Shown piece by piece: positions 11,201-23,289 of a DNA stretch of 64,000 bases. Positions within the stretch are counted from its first letter, which is position 1. Each line of letters starts with the position of its first letter. The notes below the pieces were generated by a model. It saw only the letters and a program-made list of their open reading frames with translations, was not told the DNA's origin and ran no database searches. Source of the DNA: Diphasiastrum complanatum (Eukaryota; Streptophyta; Lycopodiopsida; Lycopodiales; Lycopodiaceae); NCBI GenBank assembly GCA_029204225.1, contig CM055107.1, positions 18,964,218-19,028,217 on the forward strand. The letters are read 5' to 3'. Both the position numbers and the translations under genes were made by a program.

Positions 11201-13021
11201 TGAACATGCATTGAGATATGAAAACATTGCGAAGGAAAGTGGAGGAGACTTACAACATAGAGAAGCTGTCAAAGAACAAGTTTTGAAGATAATCAGCCAG
11301 AATTTAAAACCTTTATTGAAGTCCCATAAAATTGGTTGGACTCTCTTTTTCTTCCCCTTTCCCCTCTCTCTGTTTACTGGCATCATTCTTTCTCACTCTA
11401 CTTTTTACTTCTAGCTCTCTTTACATATATCTTCAGGAATGTATTCTGTTTTTCTGGGTTCAAGCCTACCGTTGCAGTCAGGGCAAAGCAACAATTTGCA
11501 CACAACTTTGGCCAGGGTGAACTTGTTAGGTTTCTAGATTGGAGGCACAGCTGCCTTTTTAAGTTGCTGAGTCTATATTCATTAAGTCACTGGGAGAGGC
11601 ATCAGGTCAGGAAGAGGTCAGGAAGTGCCCCTTCTTTTCTGAGTATTTGCGCTAGCAATCTCTAGAAACCATTCTGGTGGTGGTAAAGAGGCTGTGGAGG
11701 CCTAGAAAGTAGCCCTAAACAAAGCAAAATCAAACCTCATAAAGAAGCCTCATCAGAGCCCTAGCCGTTATTGCTGATCTTATCCTATTTCTTCCCCACA
11801 GGTTGTGTAATCACTGTTTCTCCCACATCAGGGTTTTGCATTTTTGGTTCATTTTTGGAGCTCTGATTTAGGGTTTCTAGCACTTGAGTTCACTTGTTCT
11901 CTTCAAAACAATATTGCAGGCAGCTTTAAAAATATCAGGCACTATTCAAGATTTGCTTATGAGACAAACGTGAAGCTCACATGTTGATCGTCTGTCCATT
12001 ACATGCCCAACTAGCACCGATGTGAAAAATTCCCAGGTGTGGACCAATCAGAAAGTGGAAACACATTTTGTCCGTCACTGGACACATTCTCCTAAAGCCT
12101 CTCTCTCGTGCTCAGCACTCACACACACGCAAACAGAGACACTCACAGAGCTGTACGTGTTGCATTACGTAGGTTAATTAGAGCCGGAGTCAAACTGATC
12201 TTTCTTTAGTCTACCAGTTAAATCATAAATGTTTGAATCAATGCTATTGAGGCCATGTTCAAGCAATGAACTAATTGAGAGGGATGCTTAATGTTGAAGG
12301 TGTTATGAATGGAAGGTTGAAGTTTGCTTTAGAATAGATTATGCATATCCTTTAGACAGCACTTATCACTTTTCTAGTCTAGATTTGGTGTGGTATCAAG
12401 TGACTTAAACCTGAAGCACTGAAATTGTAGCTTTTTGCTCTCGGTGTGTAATAATTCAGGTAGTTTCTGACGGAGTATCTTTTAGCTCTGGAAGAGGAGG
12501 TTCTCTACTAATTTCAGTTAGATCGAAAGGAGATTTGTGCGATCTGTTCATTCTTGTTCTCTATATTATCAACAAGTTTGAACTTATATCCTTTGTGTTA
12601 GCTGAAATCAAGTCCTGATATTATTGAATGCTGTAAGATTGGCATTTTATCAATTATTTACAAAGCATTGAAATTCCGCAACTAATATTTTAAATTTCAA
12701 TGTTGTATGAAACTTCTTGAAATGTATTAAGACGGTTTTGAACTGAGTTGCTGATGTATTGAACGGTTTTGTGGAACACTTGCAGGTAAAGAGAAGTACA
12801 AAGAATTAGCCAGGTCTGCAACTCATCACTTACTTGCTGCTTATGGATTGAACCACAATAAAAGGTTGGTTCGTTCAGTAGAAGCTCTTTCTTGTAGCCA
12901 TGCTTCTAGAGATGCTATCAATGTCCTTGATAGATTTTGTAGTAAATGTGTAAAGCAACAAGTTACCAAGGTGATCGAAGTTTTGGTAAATGAAACGGAA
13001 GCTGCACTTACTGGAAACTGA
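8295..13021 (+). CDS. RING finger and PHD finger protein (plant PHRF1-like / At3g05670-like)
   Basis: Three exons: 8295-9080, 9291-11334 and 12786-13021, giving 1021 residues. Intron 1 is CAG|GTCCGT..TGCAG|GTC, phase 0. Intron 2 is ATTG|GTTGGA..TGCAG|GTAAAG, phase 1, 1451 bp, with nothing else in it. The C3HC4 RING spans about residues 191-232 (CGVC, CDHFFC, CPLC). The C4HC3 PHD finger spans about 281-324 (CMEC, CDGCDSAAHTYC, WYCSSC). An Arg-rich stretch follows, then a long low-complexity middle. The last exon carries GKEKYKELARSATHHLLAAY, the conserved C-terminal block of this plant family. By family, RING proteins act as E3 ubiquitin ligases and PHD fingers read histone H3 tails; a nuclear role is inferred. 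The N-terminus holds a 78-residue tandem duplication. Start: first ATG, directly before the KKRRRS basic run. The GTTGGA donor is weak, but the reading frame joins smoothly. Confidence 0.88.
8310..8777 (+). repeat. 234-bp in-frame tandem duplication in the RING-PHD gene
   Basis: Residues 6-83 and 84-161 of the predicted protein are two diverged copies of one unit. Each starts NKKRRRS, then A-S-S-D-x-E-W-S-G, an acidic ED-rich run, TRRAV, SDEES and SS-x-G-x-V. The DNA is clearly similar across 8310-8543 and 8544-8777. It doubles a basic, nuclear-localisation-like KKRRRS patch followed by an acidic Ser/Asp segment that could be a casein kinase 2 target. Confidence 0.85.
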
Positions 13022-14220
13022 GTTCTGGAAATACTTGTGAGACATTTCTTCACAGGAAAATATCCTTGGACATGTGAGCTTTGTATATATGAAATTCCTG
13101 CTCAGGCTAGCTCCACAAGCACAGCTGTAGAGCACTGTTTGTGTAACATTATTTTCTACAATTACTGGATCAACTTTATGAAGGCCTTGCCTGTATAGGT
13201 GTGAATAAGAGTCAGATTTTGATCTGGAAAGTTAGCATCTCTACAAAATTCAACGAAGACCTCATCGCATAATTATCGAAGGTTCATCACACAATTTATT
13301 AGCATTGAAGGTATGAATATGGCTCCAGCTTTGAAATTTTCTACATGCACTATTAGTGGAGCCTTTTTGAGGACTTGAACACGTTTGCAAGACAAGGCTA
13401 GAGATTTTTTTCATATGGGTACTTCTTAATTGGGATGATGAAAAGGTTTTGTTATCAACTTTGCAATAATCTTCTTGCTTGTCGATGACAGAAGAAACAT
13501 GATAATTCAACCATTTCAGAGGCATTGTAGTTGAGTAAATTTTCCAGATTCACCTTAGACAGGTTTCTTTTGTCTCTTTTTTGAGGAAGTTTGACCTGAA
13601 ACCCTCGAAGACAAACTATTATGTGCTTTGCTCATCACGTGAATTGTAAGTCTGTTTCTGCTTGTGTGGTGCAACTGTTGAAGCACCGCTCTAGATTGTG
13701 TGATGAGTTTGATGCTTGGATGGTTTGTTGAGCTTCATCTGCACATCCCATTGATCGATGTGGAGGTAACTGTGATGTTATTGGTGATAGTCAATTTTAG
13801 ATCGTGCTAAATTGTCAGTAAATCGCACTTGTGCTAGGGCATGCAGAGTGTAGGTGATATAATGGTCAGTATAACATTCCTCTATGTGATGGTTTTAGTG
13901 TGATGGCTTTTATTTTGAGAGATGTTTTACTGTTCTTGAGGAACCTGCGTTTATTCTGCTCTGCTAAATTCTGGGGGCTATGAACACATAAAAGTTGATG
14001 GATATTTCTGGCTAAAATAAGCTGTCAATCAGGTTAGAGCTAAGTCTACCCTGCTGGCTTGTCGAACACATTTATTTTATCTTTTGAAAGAACTGACCCA
14101 CTTGTGACAATAGCCTCCTTTGTTTAGAGATAGACCATAGACTCCTCAGCAATGCTAACTGCTGCTACAGTCGTTCGTTTATTATCTTCAACGTACGTTT
14201 GTCTATTTAAAACAAAATGT
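13022..14220 (+). other. 3' UTR and downstream flank of the RING-PHD gene
   Basis: No further coding sequence is supported. The short frames on both strands here lack family motifs. Transcript sequence probably continues some hundreds of bases past the stop at 13019-13021, but I cannot place the polyadenylation site. Confidence 0.35.
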
Positions 14221-14740
14221 CATATTTAAGGAAAGCTTTTTTGAAATCAATTAGTAATGGATTTCACGATTTCACGATTAGTATATATGATTTTATGACC
14301 AGCATTCAGAGTCTCGCGATCAATATTCACTATTACATGATCCAATATTTATGATTTTATGCTCAATATGCACAATAATAGTAACAAATTTTCAACCTCA
14401 CTATTCATGAAATTAGTCACTATTCACAAATTTGCAATTCATCTTTACAAATTTCAGAATATTGTATTTGTGAAAGTCACAACTTAATATTTATAAAAGG
14501 CTGATACTGATCGTGTTCACGAAAGTTGTGATACAGTATTGACAATTTCACGATATAATATCCACAATTTACAGTGTTTCATTCATAGCTACCACGAACC
14601 GAGGTTTGAACCTCGAACCACGGTTCAAATCGTTTGGAGCCGGTTTGAACAGAAATCTGTTGGAAAAAAAAACCTAATTCTTTGATTACGAGTTTTAATA
14701 GTTTACAGGGATAAGAATTTTGAGTATTTTGATTTGTATT
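14221..14740. repeat. AT-rich stretch with repeated CACGATT words and a palindromic island
   Basis: From 14240 to 14580 words such as CACGATT, GATTTTATG and CACAATTT recur. At 14586-14660 an island of GAACC/GGTTC words occurs in both orientations, including the hairpin CGAGGTT-TG-AACCTCG at 14600-14615, followed by an A9 run. Its architecture matches the ends of the hAT-like elements elsewhere in this window, and CATAG at 14585 resembles their terminus. I found no partner end or target duplication, so it is at most a broken copy. Confidence 0.4.
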
Positions 14741-14745
14741 TGAAC

Positions 14746-15339
14746 CATAGATGTGTTGCGTTCCGGACCGGGTCCGAGATCTTAGAGCTTTCCGGATCGG
14801 AACGTTACAAATCTTTTTTTTTGTTTTATGCAGTTGACAGTTTCAATGTCTTATAGGACCTTACTTTTAACCCTTTTGAGCCTAAGATGTTAGAACGATT
14901 TTAATTATCAGTCTTTGTTATGTGCATGATGACTTACATCATTTTATAACAAAGTTGAAACTTTCAAAATTACCGTGTTAGCCAAGGTTGAAGGGGTGTT
15001 CCTCGGTCTACAATAATTAAATTGCCTTGCTGTTATTGAGCACTGAACTTGTGTGCACATGAATTACCTTTGGCTGAAATTATGATACATACCACTTTTA
15101 TGATGAGTGATACAAGAACTCTTAGTATTTACACTTTCTGAAGCTCTTCTTTCCACTGTAATATTAATCATGGCACTGTGGCAGCAGGGCTATGAAGGCC
15201 TTGCCATTTTGGTTTTGAAGACTTTTGATGATTGGAATTTTGTTTACAACAAACTAGCGCTTAAACTTTGATAGCTATGCTTTTTTTGGACAGCATTCCG
15301 GAACACAGGGGTCCGGAACACCTTTCTGAAGCAACGTAG
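14746..15339. mobile_element. hAT-like MITE, 594 bp, with 8-bp target duplication
   Basis: Flanked by perfect 8-bp direct repeats ATTTGAAC at 14738-14745 and 15340-15347. The left end reads CATAGATGTGTTGCGTTCCG; the right end, reverse-complemented, reads CTACGTTGC, so the termini are imperfect inverted repeats. Subterminal words GTTCCGGACC and GGTCCGGAAC occur in both orientations at both ends (14759-14800, 15295-15322). A T9 tract follows the left cluster. No coding capacity. The 8-bp duplication and both-strand subterminal words are what hAT superfamily elements show; a transposase would have to come from elsewhere. Confidence 0.7.
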
Positions 15340-15612
15340 ATTTGAACTTTTTATCACTTTTGGTCCGCTAATGATTCATGAAGTTGAACTTTGACATTTT
15401 TCAGGATACATAATTCATGTTTGTTCAATTATAAGTTTGTGTTCGCAGCTAAAATTGCTCAATGCATAAACATGTAAACAAATCGATGCACGTATCATGA
15501 ACACAATAGTTACTAGTAGTAGTATATAGAGCATTGTAAATAGCATTTAAAAACCGATTTTATGAAAAAGGCTTAGAAATTAAAAAACCCAAAAAAAACA
15601 TAAAATCCCCTC

Positions 15613-15868
15613 CCCATCAAACTGAATGAATCTGCCCATTGAATTAGCAGATTCGAATTGGCTGGTAACTTTGGAACTTCATTATGATAATTTTATCTCA
15701 GAGACATCAATGTATATCTAAAGTACAACTTATCCACCCCCCCACCAAACTGAATGAATCTGCCTAATTTGAATTGGCCGATTCGAAGCGGCTGGTGACC
15801 TTGGAACTTCATTATGATGATTTTATCTCAGAGACATCAATGTATATCTAAAGTACAACTTATCCACC
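15613..15868. repeat. 128-bp tandem duplication
   Basis: Two copies offset by 128 bp. Both contain CAAACTGAATGAATCTGCC, TGGAACTTCATTATGAT and CAGAGACATCAATGTATATC, and end in CAACTTATCCACC. They differ at only a few positions, so the duplication looks fairly recent. The flanks 15348-15612 and 15869-16880 show no gene. Confidence 0.85.
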
Positions 15869-16889
15869 TACTTACCATATATGCTAGACAATTTGGTGAT
15901 ATAATATAACAATCGTTGTACGTAACTCATGTTCATCAAAAGTGCACTAGATTTAACATCATTTAGTGCATTTCAAAATTGTTAATGTTTTTTTCATCAA
16001 CTATTAAAAAAATGGTCACCAAATATGGGATGTAGAACTGTCAAACTTCTTTTCAGATTTGCCAACAAATTCATAAATTTAGATTTGTTTAAATAAACAA
16101 TGGCTTTTGGGCATTGAGCATAGTGCTAACTAAATACAAAAGAACACTAGAGTATTGAAATTCAATTTAAGCACGATAGAGGCCATTGGTTCACGTTGGG
16201 CACATGGTATAGACTCAATTCTTTTATCCATACATTCAAATGATATCAAACATGCTAGTGCTTATTTTTCCTTTTGCATACATTGTAGTGCTTATCGGTT
16301 TCATAATGAGATGCAAGTTGGCTCAAGATTGTTGGTGTGATAAATTGCTAACTGGTTCAAAAAAATTGGCGTGCTAAAAGTGTTAATCAGTTCACAATTA
16401 TCCAAGCAATAGGAAAAGTTTTCTTTGTAAACACCTTAATTGAAATGGTACACAGAAAGTTATTAGTAGGAAGTTTCTTATACATGATAAATCATACATG
16501 TAAGCTAAAACACTAGGTTGTAATTGGAAAGTAAAAATAATAGATTGCTTGCTCTTTGGGGAGCAAGAAACCAAGCATGGTCAAAAAAAAATATTCAAAT
16601 AAATGTTACAATTGAAATGACAATCATAACTAGTTGTAGGTTCCATGCACTTTATCATAAACACAAATCATAAACTACATCAACCAAACATATTGTCCCT
16701 TGAAGACTTATGGGTCACCCTCATCACCAGATGGCAATAGAAAGTTCCTACTACCACAAGATCAACCAACCAAATGAGAGTTTGGACAATACTATTTTTC
16801 ATTACATATATATCATATTTAATTCATTTTAATGTCTTAATAGCATTCAAGATCACTCGTTTATTAGAAAACATACACTTCATTTAACA

Positions 16890-17330
16890 ACAATTTGGAA
16901 TAATGATCACTAACAATATTTAAAGGCTTTAACCAAACATTTTCCAAAGATATGGTTAAATCAAAACTTTTTCCATAGTTCTCACAAGAATAAGGATAAC
17001 TAATTTGGTAAGGCAATCGAGGTGATTAACTTTTACCCTAACTACATCATTATCTTTTTGGGTCCTAAAAAGATCAACTACAAAATCCAATGGTTATATT
17101 TTTTTACCTTTTAGATGGAATTTCCAACGGTAACAATAGTTCTCCAGCTTTTAAGCAATCAATTATAGCCATATGACATTGTTTACATTTCAAAACATAG
17201 CTTGGGCTAGAAAAAGCTATTTCATACCAAATCCAATGTTCTGTGTACCATTGGGTGATCATCACAAGTGCATCATTCAAGTCATAATATTTTATAAATT
17301 TGTCGCTTGGTAGAAACTTTTCCATCATGA
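16890..17330 (-). pseudogene. Ty3/gypsy integrase relic
   Basis: The minus strand reads SPSYVLKCKQCHMA followed by AGELLLPLEIPSKR (about 17210-17105). This matches the end of the gypsy integrase HHCC zinc domain (CxxC) and the usual link to the catalytic core (AGLLxPLxIPxxPW). Further down, DNDVVRVKVNHLDCLTKLV (about 17050-16990) resembles the VVVDRLTK segment of the core. Stops and frameshifts are frequent. Integrase would insert retrotransposon cDNA; this copy is dead. Confidence 0.5.
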
Positions 17331-17529
17331 ACTAATGATGGATTGGAAAAACGCTATTATGAAAATTTTATATCTTTCATTTTTATCTAGCACTTTGCCA
17401 CTCAAAATCTAATCTATCACTATGTACCCCAATGGTACGGCCATATTCAGCTAAGGACATGGAATAGTTCTAATATGGTGGACTGGCCCTCGAGTATTCA
17501 AGATTATTGGTTACACCTCGATTTAATTC

Positions 17530-19760
17530 CATGTCAAGGCCCATCAAGCTTTTTGTACCAAGCTCATGATGCCTGTTTTAGACCGTAGATGCATCTCTGC
17601 AATCGACAAGCATATTGTCTGTTGTCGGGGTCTTCATAGTCTTCAGGTTGTTTCATGAAGATTTCCTCCTCTAGATCTTCGTGGAGAAAGGTTGTTTTCA
17701 CGTCAATCTGGTGAATTTCCAGATTGTACTGTGTGGCGTATGCAAGGAGTAGCCTTATGCTTGTCATCTTGACCATGGGCGAATATGTGTCGAAATAGTC
17801 AACACCATATCTCTGCGTGTAGCCCTTCGCGACAAGCCTTGCTTTGTAGCGGCCAATAGTGCCATCTAATTTCAGCTTTTTCTTGTACACCCACTTGCAG
17901 TCGACTACTTTTCTGTTTTCTGGCAGTGGCTCTAATGTCCATGCCTCGTTTCGCCTCTGACATTGTCTGCTTACAGAATTCTCCCTCTGGACTCTGGATA
18001 GCTTCTTAGTATGTTTCTGTGAAGCTGCAGTACTCGAATTGTGTGTCTTCACTCCATTGAAAATTGTCAGAGTAGTGGTCTAGAGGTCTTCTTTGTCTCG
18101 TTGACCTTCGAGGTTCGTTTCGTCGCTGCTCGAATATTTCTTGTTCATGGGGTCGATCCTCTGCTTCCTGCTGCTCTGGAGTCTGGGGCTCTGCATTATG
18201 ATTTGATGTCTATCCTCGATCTCCCTCTTGAATAGACAGCAATGTGAAGATCTCATGGCCTCTTTCGTCTTTTAGTCCAAAAAATGTGGACTCATCGAAC
18301 TTCATATCTCTGTTTGAAACAACCTTCTTCGTGGTTGGATCGTAGAGCCTGTACACATGTGTTCCATTCGAGAAGCCAACCATGATGGTTTGCTCAGATA
18401 TATCGTCGAGCTTGTTTCTCTTTTCCTTCGAAATGTGCTTGTATGCTGCACATCCAAACACTCGTATGTTTGACAGATCAGGCTTTATGCCTGTCCACAT
18501 TTCGTATGGTGTTTTGTTTTCCAACGCTGTCGTTGTAGATCTATTCAGGAGGTGTACAGCTGCAGCTATTGCCTCTGCCCAGAATTGACCTGGCAATTGA
18601 GCCTGTGCCATCATGCATCTGGCTCCTTCGACTAGCCTGTTTTTTCTTTCTGCCACACCGTTGTATTCTGGCGTGTATGCAGGAGTGAACGGGTGTTCAA
18701 TCCCCTATTCTTCGCAGAATTTTGAGAATTTTGTACTTTTGTATTCACCTCCATTGTCAGATCTAAAGATCTGTATCTTTTTCGAGGTGTGTCGCTCTGC
18801 GAATGTTGCTTGCCTTTTTGACAAGCTTCGCAGAACTCAACCTCGGACCTTGAGATCTTGAGACCTGTGACAATGTCCTTTCTACTCATGTCATACAGGC
18901 TTCACATGTTCAGATGATACATTCTCCTATGCCAGAGCTGATTTCGTTTTTTGAAGCATTTAATATGCTATCAGAGTTGCTGATTATTTTGGCCTGGTAG
19001 AGGCTTCCTTCTCTGCATTCGACCGTCAGCAACTTGTTTGTTGTCTTCTCGATCATACGGCAAGTGTTGTCATCGAACAAAACTCGAATGCCTAGATCTG
19101 CCATCTTGGAGACAGATAGCAGATCCTTTCTAAGTGAGGGCACATAAAGTGCTCTTGGCAGTTCTGCTTGGCCTGAAAGTGTTCGTAGCCGTAGAGAGCC
19201 GATGCCTTTGACATCGTGTCTGCTTCCATCGTCTAGAATCACTGCTCTATCGTTTTCGAGTTCGCAAAAGTTGATCAAGATCTTCTTCTTGCAGGTTATG
19301 TGAGATGTTGCTCCTGAATCAATGACTACATCATAGTCGTATTCAGAGTAGCTTGTCGAAGCTTTGTCGAGTATCGTGAAAGCTTTGTCACCTCTTTCAA
19401 CATCCTTTGATGACTCTACAATGTTTGCCTTTTCAGCTTTGTTTTTTTTTTTTGCATTGAATCTGCAGTCGTATGTAGAATGCCCTTTCTTCTTGCAGTG
19501 CATGCAAGGTATTGCTGGATTGAACCAGCATTTGTTGGCCGTGTGGCCTGATTTGTGGCAGTGATCGCAGGAAGAAGATTGCTGATTTGAGGACTTCGTC
19601 TTCTCGAATCTTGACTTGTTTTTGTTCTTCAACCTTCCTTTCGTGAAGAGAATCTTATCTTGATCACTGATTCCCTCTCCTTTGTCTCTCATCAGTCTCT
19701 CATCAGCGACAAGACTGACTGCTTTGTCGAATGTCATATCTGGTAAACTCAGAGTTTGTG
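17530..19760 (-). mobile_element. Truncated Ty1/copia retrotransposon (gag C-terminus to RT)
   Basis: On the minus strand, in order: the end of gag with two CCHC knuckles (CDHCHKSGHTANKC and CMHCKKKGHSTYDC), protease (VIDSGATSHIT), the pre-integrase domain ending CEACQKGKQ, integrase from RSDNGGEY through AERKNR and FWAEA, and the first half of RT (KARLVAKGYTQ, LEIHQIDVKTTFL, YGLKQAS). Integrase lacks the part carrying its first catalytic Asp: the sequence jumps from GKQ to about 20 residues before SDNGGEY. RT stops at a TGA where CGA (Arg) is usual, then ends after about ten more residues; YVDD and RNase H are missing. No LTR is attached on either side. Confidence 0.9.
18910..19737 (-). pseudogene. 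Gag C-terminus and protease of the truncated copia, open for 275 codons
   Basis: The longest undamaged piece of the minus-strand copia. It holds the gag tail LPDMTFDKAVSLVADERL, the two CCHC knuckles at about residues 57-70 and 78-91, and the aspartic protease motif DSGATSH near residue 139. Next come the typical ALYVPSLRKDLLSVSKMADL and GSLYQAKI segments. A stop codon precedes SQTLSLPDM, so the gag N-terminus is gone. The product would package RNA and cleave the polyprotein, but no full element exists here to use it. Confidence 0.8.
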
Positions 19761-19926
19761 ACTAATAACCTTGAGAGGACCCAGACACTCCAATTGAGAC
19801 ATATGGAGTAGTGCATGTATGTGTGACTATTGTATGCATGAGGACCGCATGGGAGCTGTGACCTATTTATAGTTGGATTGCATGGATATTTCATGAGTTC
19901 ATGCACATGATTCTACTCTCTATATA

Positions 19927-20132
19927 TTGGGGTACAGATTATCTCATCGACAAGTTTTGGTTCAAGTTACCAAGTGCTCTTTTCTCTTCAAGCATTCACG
20001 TGGCATGGCTTGGGGGACTAGATCCAAGATTGATCTAGGATTGGTTGGGAGGTTTTGTCCTATATGTCTCATGTTGTGTTCTCCTATCCTCATCTTAGGG
20101 ACTTTTTCTAGTGGTCTTTACATTGGTATCAG
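19927..20132 (+). repeat. LTR 3' end followed by a methionine-tRNA primer-binding site
   Basis: This block ends TCTTTACA, then T, then TGGTATCAG (20124-20132), the usual junction of a 5' LTR with a plant retrotransposon primer-binding site. The preceding 200 bp match 27250-27443 in this window: CTCATCGACA, GGCTTGGG, CTAGATCCAAG, TTGATCTAGGATTGG, TGTTCTCCTATCCTCATC. I cannot define the start of the LTR. Confidence 0.65.
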
Positions 20133-23100
20133 TGTGGTCTTGGATGCTCTACATCAAGTATGGAAATGAAAGCGCTTGGATTCACTTCCTAGTTTGGAGT
20201 GCTAAGTTCTCAAGGGAAGATTGGATTTGGATTCACTAATTCAAGTGTGAAGCATGCTTTTCAAAATTTGGTGGTTGAGAGAAATCATTATCCTTAATCT
20301 GACTTTCATATCAAACAAATACTCAGAGAAAAACTATTTTCAACCGTTAATCTCTGTTTTGGAGTACAAACTCTGGTTTGGAAAAGTACATTAAGAGATA
20401 TATTTTCTCAGCAAGGTTATACTCAACATAAATTAGTAACATCACCTTCATGTAAAACACTTACATGAACCACTGAGTGAAATATTCCCTAACTTAGGAG
20501 ATTAAAGTTAAAGAAAAAATGATAATTACATTCTGAAATTATCCACAAACTCTGGCAAACAATGCATAAAAAACTTTCAGGTACAACTATCCTTAGAATC
20601 CAGTTCTAAGATATGATAATTCATTCAATTAGAATCTCTAGGAGAATCATTAAGATATAGAATGATTAAAACTCAACTCTGAGTATCCCAGATACTCTTC
20701 TGAGTTAAATGCTCATGTTTCTAGCACCAAATGCAAGAAAATAACATTCATTCATCTTAATAGACTTGTCTGTCTCCTATGATAACTGGAGATCCAAGTA
20801 AATGAAGAACTGTACTCAAGCATCTACAGACCATCAACTGAGTAGAATAGTATCCACTAGATAAATTAAATTCTCCACGAGTAAAATATTTATCTTGTGA
20901 GAATGTCTGTGAGATCCATATGTTCTCAATAATACTTGAGTAAAGAGATTCAAAACACTGATCTGAATTCTTACTCAATTAACAGACCAAGACTTAATCG
21001 TCACACTTAAGAATCATTACAATTCTTTATAATCCTCTGGCAACAATTAACTATCTATTTACCATCCGTCAACCATAAATATTTAGATTCGTATGATTCG
21101 TCAATCATAATTTTCTGGAATCCAAAAGCATACTTAATCATTTACAGGATACTTGAGTATATGTCCCACATAACTCAGGAAAAGTAAGAATCATTCCAAA
21201 ATCTTTCCACTAAGAAAATATCGAATTTAGGAATATTCTTCCACAAGGATTCTTTAACTAAAATGCAAGATTCAAGGTCTATAAACCACTGGTAATTAAA
21301 GACTGAATGCATACCAAAATGACGATCATCTTCAACCACAAAAACTTTAGATTACAATCTAGATTCAAATCTAGATACCCAAAGTCCCACTGAATATCAA
21401 TTCAGATTCTATTCTTGGATTCATTATGATTTGTTATCCAATTGAGTGCTCTGGGATATAATCACTAATAAGCTGAGTCTATTCCTTAACTAAGGAATAC
21501 TTTATCCCAAGAATATTGTATATCCAATGCACATAATTTTAACAGATGAACCCAAATGATTCACTTATCATGCGTCTTACAGGCAATATAAAGAAAACCA
21601 TCAGTTCCCGGTGAATCCTCATCACACTGATTGTTTTACCAATTAACTTCATCTTGGAGTAATCAGCTACTCAAGTTGCCAATGATTTAGAAATCTCAAA
21701 TGTCTAGGTGCAGATCTCAATTATACTAGTATGACACCACATTTAGATCCTCATCCAAACCATTTATAAGTTAATCCATAAATCTCCAGTCCAAAGATTT
21801 GTTAACTCTGCAAGTACCTGTCAAAACAACACTTGATCACATGTTTATGTTCATCGACTAGGTTAAGTGCACCAAATAACCCTAGTAACCAGGAATACAC
21901 AGTAGATTCATACAAGATTAATCGTGCACATATGTGAATAATCTCACTATGACCCAGTACATAAACACACTCCTATCTGGCAGATTCCTCCAGAACCCAC
22001 ATATGTTACTCACATATCTCACTGAGATCTTGTAACTCAGCTACAAAAGATTTTCTATTTCTCATGAGTAAATAACATATCCGGAAAATCTCTGAGACGA
22101 ATAACATTCACTCTCAACAATTTTCCAATCCAACTTACCTCTAATTACATGTTTTCTTTCACTTAATCAACCCCTCTCTGATCCCAGTACTAGCTAAGAT
22201 TAGGTTGATCCAATACAGAACTCTCAAACTTAAATTCTGATCAAACTTGCTTCTATTCCAACCAAAATGGAATTAGTAACCTTTGACCTTTCATTGTGCT
22301 ACTTATAGATAGTGATTCAAATATCAAACCTATTCTAGTTCCAGATTGTCCATACAATCCCTAGAGAATTTCTCTTATTCGAAAAGTTCCAATTAGGTAT
22401 CTTACTTTGAATATATTCGAAATTACTTTCAGAACAATCTCATTTCTATACCACAATTGGTTCTCTTCCAAAACTATGCAACCCGCAGATTCCCAAATAG
22501 AATTTTATCCCACCACTTCACCCCTCCTTTTAAAGAAATTATTAATTTCAATAAAAGTTAACTGGAAAGATGATCTATGAAAATATCCAAATCCGAGAAA
22601 AGTCAGTAATAAGTGCATTCCAATAAAGGATTCACTCTATTACAACCAAGACTTCCCCTTCATATATTTTCAACCCTAGTGACAGAACTATCATTCCTCT
22701 GAAATCCATTTATGCAACAAGAGATATTCTAGGTTTAATAAATTGAAACACTTAAACCTTAGAATTTATCTGAATTCCAAGTCTATTCACACAAGTAGTA
22801 ATTTATATGACATAATAGTCTTTTAGAAGAATAACTTCATGCTGGAAAGAATCATATAAACCAGTCCAATGTCTTATATCAAGAAATTAATAAGAAGTAA
22901 AGGATTAATTAAGAAAGCGAGAAATAGATTTGAGGGCCTCTGATTTTGTAAATAATGAGATACCACATTGGGATCTAGATTAAATCTCGAAATTTTCCAA
23001 AATACCCCACATTTGATCAAACGGTTTTATTTTTCCCATATCACGACTAGGTACTAAAATACACCATTGATCATCAGATCTTTACAGTCCTAGAATTCTC

Positions 23101-23289
23101 TTTCCAAAATTATTGATGTCCCATACCATCAACTTTTCCTTCCAGAAAACTCTTAACCGCCTTATCTGATATTCTAGAGATCCATTAATCATCTAGTTGT
23201 CCTATAATCCATATAGGATATTATCTCTTGCTCCCAACACTGGAGAATCCATTTATTTGGATGACTGACATGTCTATCAAATGGATACC
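20133..23289. other. ORF-less, G-poor 3.2-kb stretch after the LTR end
   Basis: No frame above about 73 codons and no retroelement protein motif on either strand. The plus strand is A/C/T-rich and G-poor, unlike its neighbours. Recurring words include TACTCAAG, AATTCTGAT and CTCAGAT. It lies between a primer-binding site and a copia pol relic in the same orientation, so it may be the non-coding internal part of one element (a LARD-like spacer). It could equally be unrelated filler. Confidence 0.4.
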
